From positions 1 through 6,910 of the forward strand of contig CATGXW010000041.1 in the NCBI GenBank assembly GCA_949542085.1: a stretch of DNA of 6,910 nucleotides, read 5' to 3'. The stretch is from an uncultured Alphaproteobacteria bacterium (GTDB taxonomy: Bacteria; Pseudomonadota; Alphaproteobacteria; RF32; CAG-239). Shown here piece after piece: positions 6,153 through 6,910 of this stretch; position 1 is the stretch's first letter; each line of letters begins with the position of its first letter. The notes below the pieces were generated by a model. The model had not been told where the DNA came from, searched no databases, and saw only the letters and a program-made list of their open reading frames with translations. The position numbers and the translations under genes were made by a program.

Positions 6153-6742
6153 AAGTTTTCAATTAAACGGGTAATATTGGCGGTAAAAAGTTTGACGGAA
6201 ATTGCCAGCAGGATAATTCCGAAAAACTTTTGCAACATATAAATCGTTCCATTTCCGAGAATGGCTTCAATTTTCTTTGTGATTTTCAAAACAAGATAAA
6301 CAATGGCCATGTTAAACAAGATTGCCAAAAAGATATTAACCGTTGCAAATTGGGCGCGAATTGAAATCATTGTTGTCAAAGCGCCGGCACCGGCAATCAA
6401 TGGAAAAACCACCGGAACGCAAGATGCGTCTTTGGGAGCATCTTCGGGACTTTTGAAAATTTCAATATCCAAAATCATTTCCATGGCGATGACGAAAATA
6501 ATCAAGGAACCTGCCACCGCGAATGATGAAATATCAACGTTGAACAATCTTAAAAATGCTTCTCCCGCATAAAAGAAAATAAAGAAAATAAACAAGGAGA
6601 TAAGAGTTGCTTTTTCGGCATTGATTTTTTTGCCGCGTTTTTTCAAGTTAATTAAAATAGGAATGGAACCGGTAATGTCAATAACGGCAAAAAGAACCAA
6701 AAAAGCACTGATAAATTGTTGAAAATTAAAGTCTGTAAACAT
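6149..6742 (-). CDS. MarC family integral membrane protein
   Basis: MarC/UPF0056 proteins are inner-membrane proteins of unknown transport role; the early link of E. coli MarC to multiple antibiotic resistance was not upheld. The 197 residues give six hydrophobic segments (about 10-30, 45-65, 71-92, 108-128, 134-153 and 169-187). Family motifs are IDITGSIPILINL (21-33), SSFAVAGSLIIFVIAMEMI (72-90) and VFPLIAGAGALTTMIS (112-127). In most members the first reads DPxGNxP and the third FPLxxGPG; here Pro is replaced by Thr (T24) and Ala (A119). These are variants I associate with Bacteroidetes-type relatives, so subfamily or transfer should be considered. Start ATG 6742 has AGAGG 5 bases upstream. 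It is convergent with radC, with a four-base overlap. Confidence 0.9.
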   Translation of the reverse strand: MFTDFNFQQFISAFLVLFAVIDITGSIPILINLKKRGKKINAEKATLISLFIFFIFFYAGEAFLRLFNVDISSFAVAGSLIIFVIAMEMILDIEIFKSPEDAPKDASCVPVVFPLIAGAGALTTMISIRAQFATVNIFLAILFNMAIVYLVLKITKKIEAILGNGTIYMLQKFFGIILLAISVKLFTANITRLIENF

Positions 6743-6779
6743 CTTAGCCTCTGTAAATAGTGTACCTTATGATGTTGGC

Positions 6780-6807
6780 AAATTAATACATCTGATAAAA
6801 CAGTCAA
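6780..6807 (-). promoter_or_regulatory. Candidate promoter of the MarC-family gene
   Basis: On the reverse strand TTGACT (6807-6802) is followed by a 16-base spacer and TAATTT (6785-6780). Transcription would begin near 6773, about 30 bases before the ATG. The match is moderate in AT-rich sequence. Confidence 0.35.
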
Positions 6808-6847
6808 TGAATTTTGGAGTTTATCTTCATAAAAAAAATCATATAAC

Positions 6848-6876
6848 AAAAAAAGCCCGACAAGCGGACTTTCTTT
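6848..6876 (-). terminator. Terminator of an upstream reverse-strand unit lying beyond the right edge
   Basis: On the reverse strand AAAGTCCG (6872-6865) pairs with CGGGCTTT (6859-6852) through one U-G wobble, around the loop CTTGT, and runs into a T-tract (to 6848). On the forward strand the wobble becomes a C-A mismatch, so the reverse direction is favoured. It would isolate the MarC-family gene from the unit to its right. Confidence 0.65.
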
Positions 6877-6910
6877 TTTATAAATGGCGATCCCGAGAAG
6901 ATTACTCTTC
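6877..6910 (-). other. Tail of an unresolved reverse-strand transcription unit
   Basis: The last bases read on the reverse strand could be a coding end (Glu-Glu-TAA with the stop at 6904-6902) or the 3' part of a structured RNA: GAAGA and TCTTC (6910-6897) close a GTAA tetraloop, which is a GNRA loop. Only the following terminator shows that a transcript ends here. Identity cannot be decided from 34 bases. Confidence 0.3.

Noticed and set aside
6877..6910. tRNA or 5S rRNA 3' end on the reverse strand
   Set aside because: A TGG on the forward strand suggested a CCA end and GAGTA recalled 5S rRNA, but no T-loop GTTCRA is present and the spacing does not fit 5S rRNA.

Overview
The window looks like chromosomal DNA from a low-GC alphaproteobacterium, probably an uncultured or host-associated lineage. 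This is inferred from the alphaproteobacterial character of the AlaRS and Map proteins and from the gene order sfsA-map-radC, which I recall as conserved in many Alphaproteobacteria. No search was possible, so the taxonomy is an inference. Coding density is high, intergenic DNA is AT-rich, and no tRNA, rRNA, CRISPR or transposon is evident.

Layout from left to right. Bases 1-72 may hold the 3' end of a forward gene, followed by a hairpin terminator that can serve both strands. A small reverse-strand gene of unknown function (start at 427) follows. Its first frame stops at 224, but protein-like sequence continues in another frame to 142. It has a good promoter with an upstream A/T palindrome, a structured leader and codon choices unlike its neighbours. 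Next on the reverse strand are a terminator, alaS (alanyl-tRNA synthetase) and tspO (TspO/MBR membrane protein). A short divergent intergenic region separates tspO from the forward operon sfsA-map-radC, whose genes are spaced by 16 and 11 bases and all use non-ATG starts (TTG, TTG, GTG). Finally a reverse MarC-family membrane protein gene meets radC tail-to-tail with overlapping stop codons. The right edge holds a reverse-strand terminator for a unit lying outside the window.

Most of the content is housekeeping: tRNA charging (AlaRS), N-terminal methionine removal (Map), a RadC-family JAMM protein and two small membrane proteins. I see no obvious new multi-gene system. The two items most worth checking are the small, apparently highly expressed but frame-disrupted gene at 142-427, and the SfsA protein, which has an intact reading frame but has lost most of the residues that define the family's nuclease-like active site.
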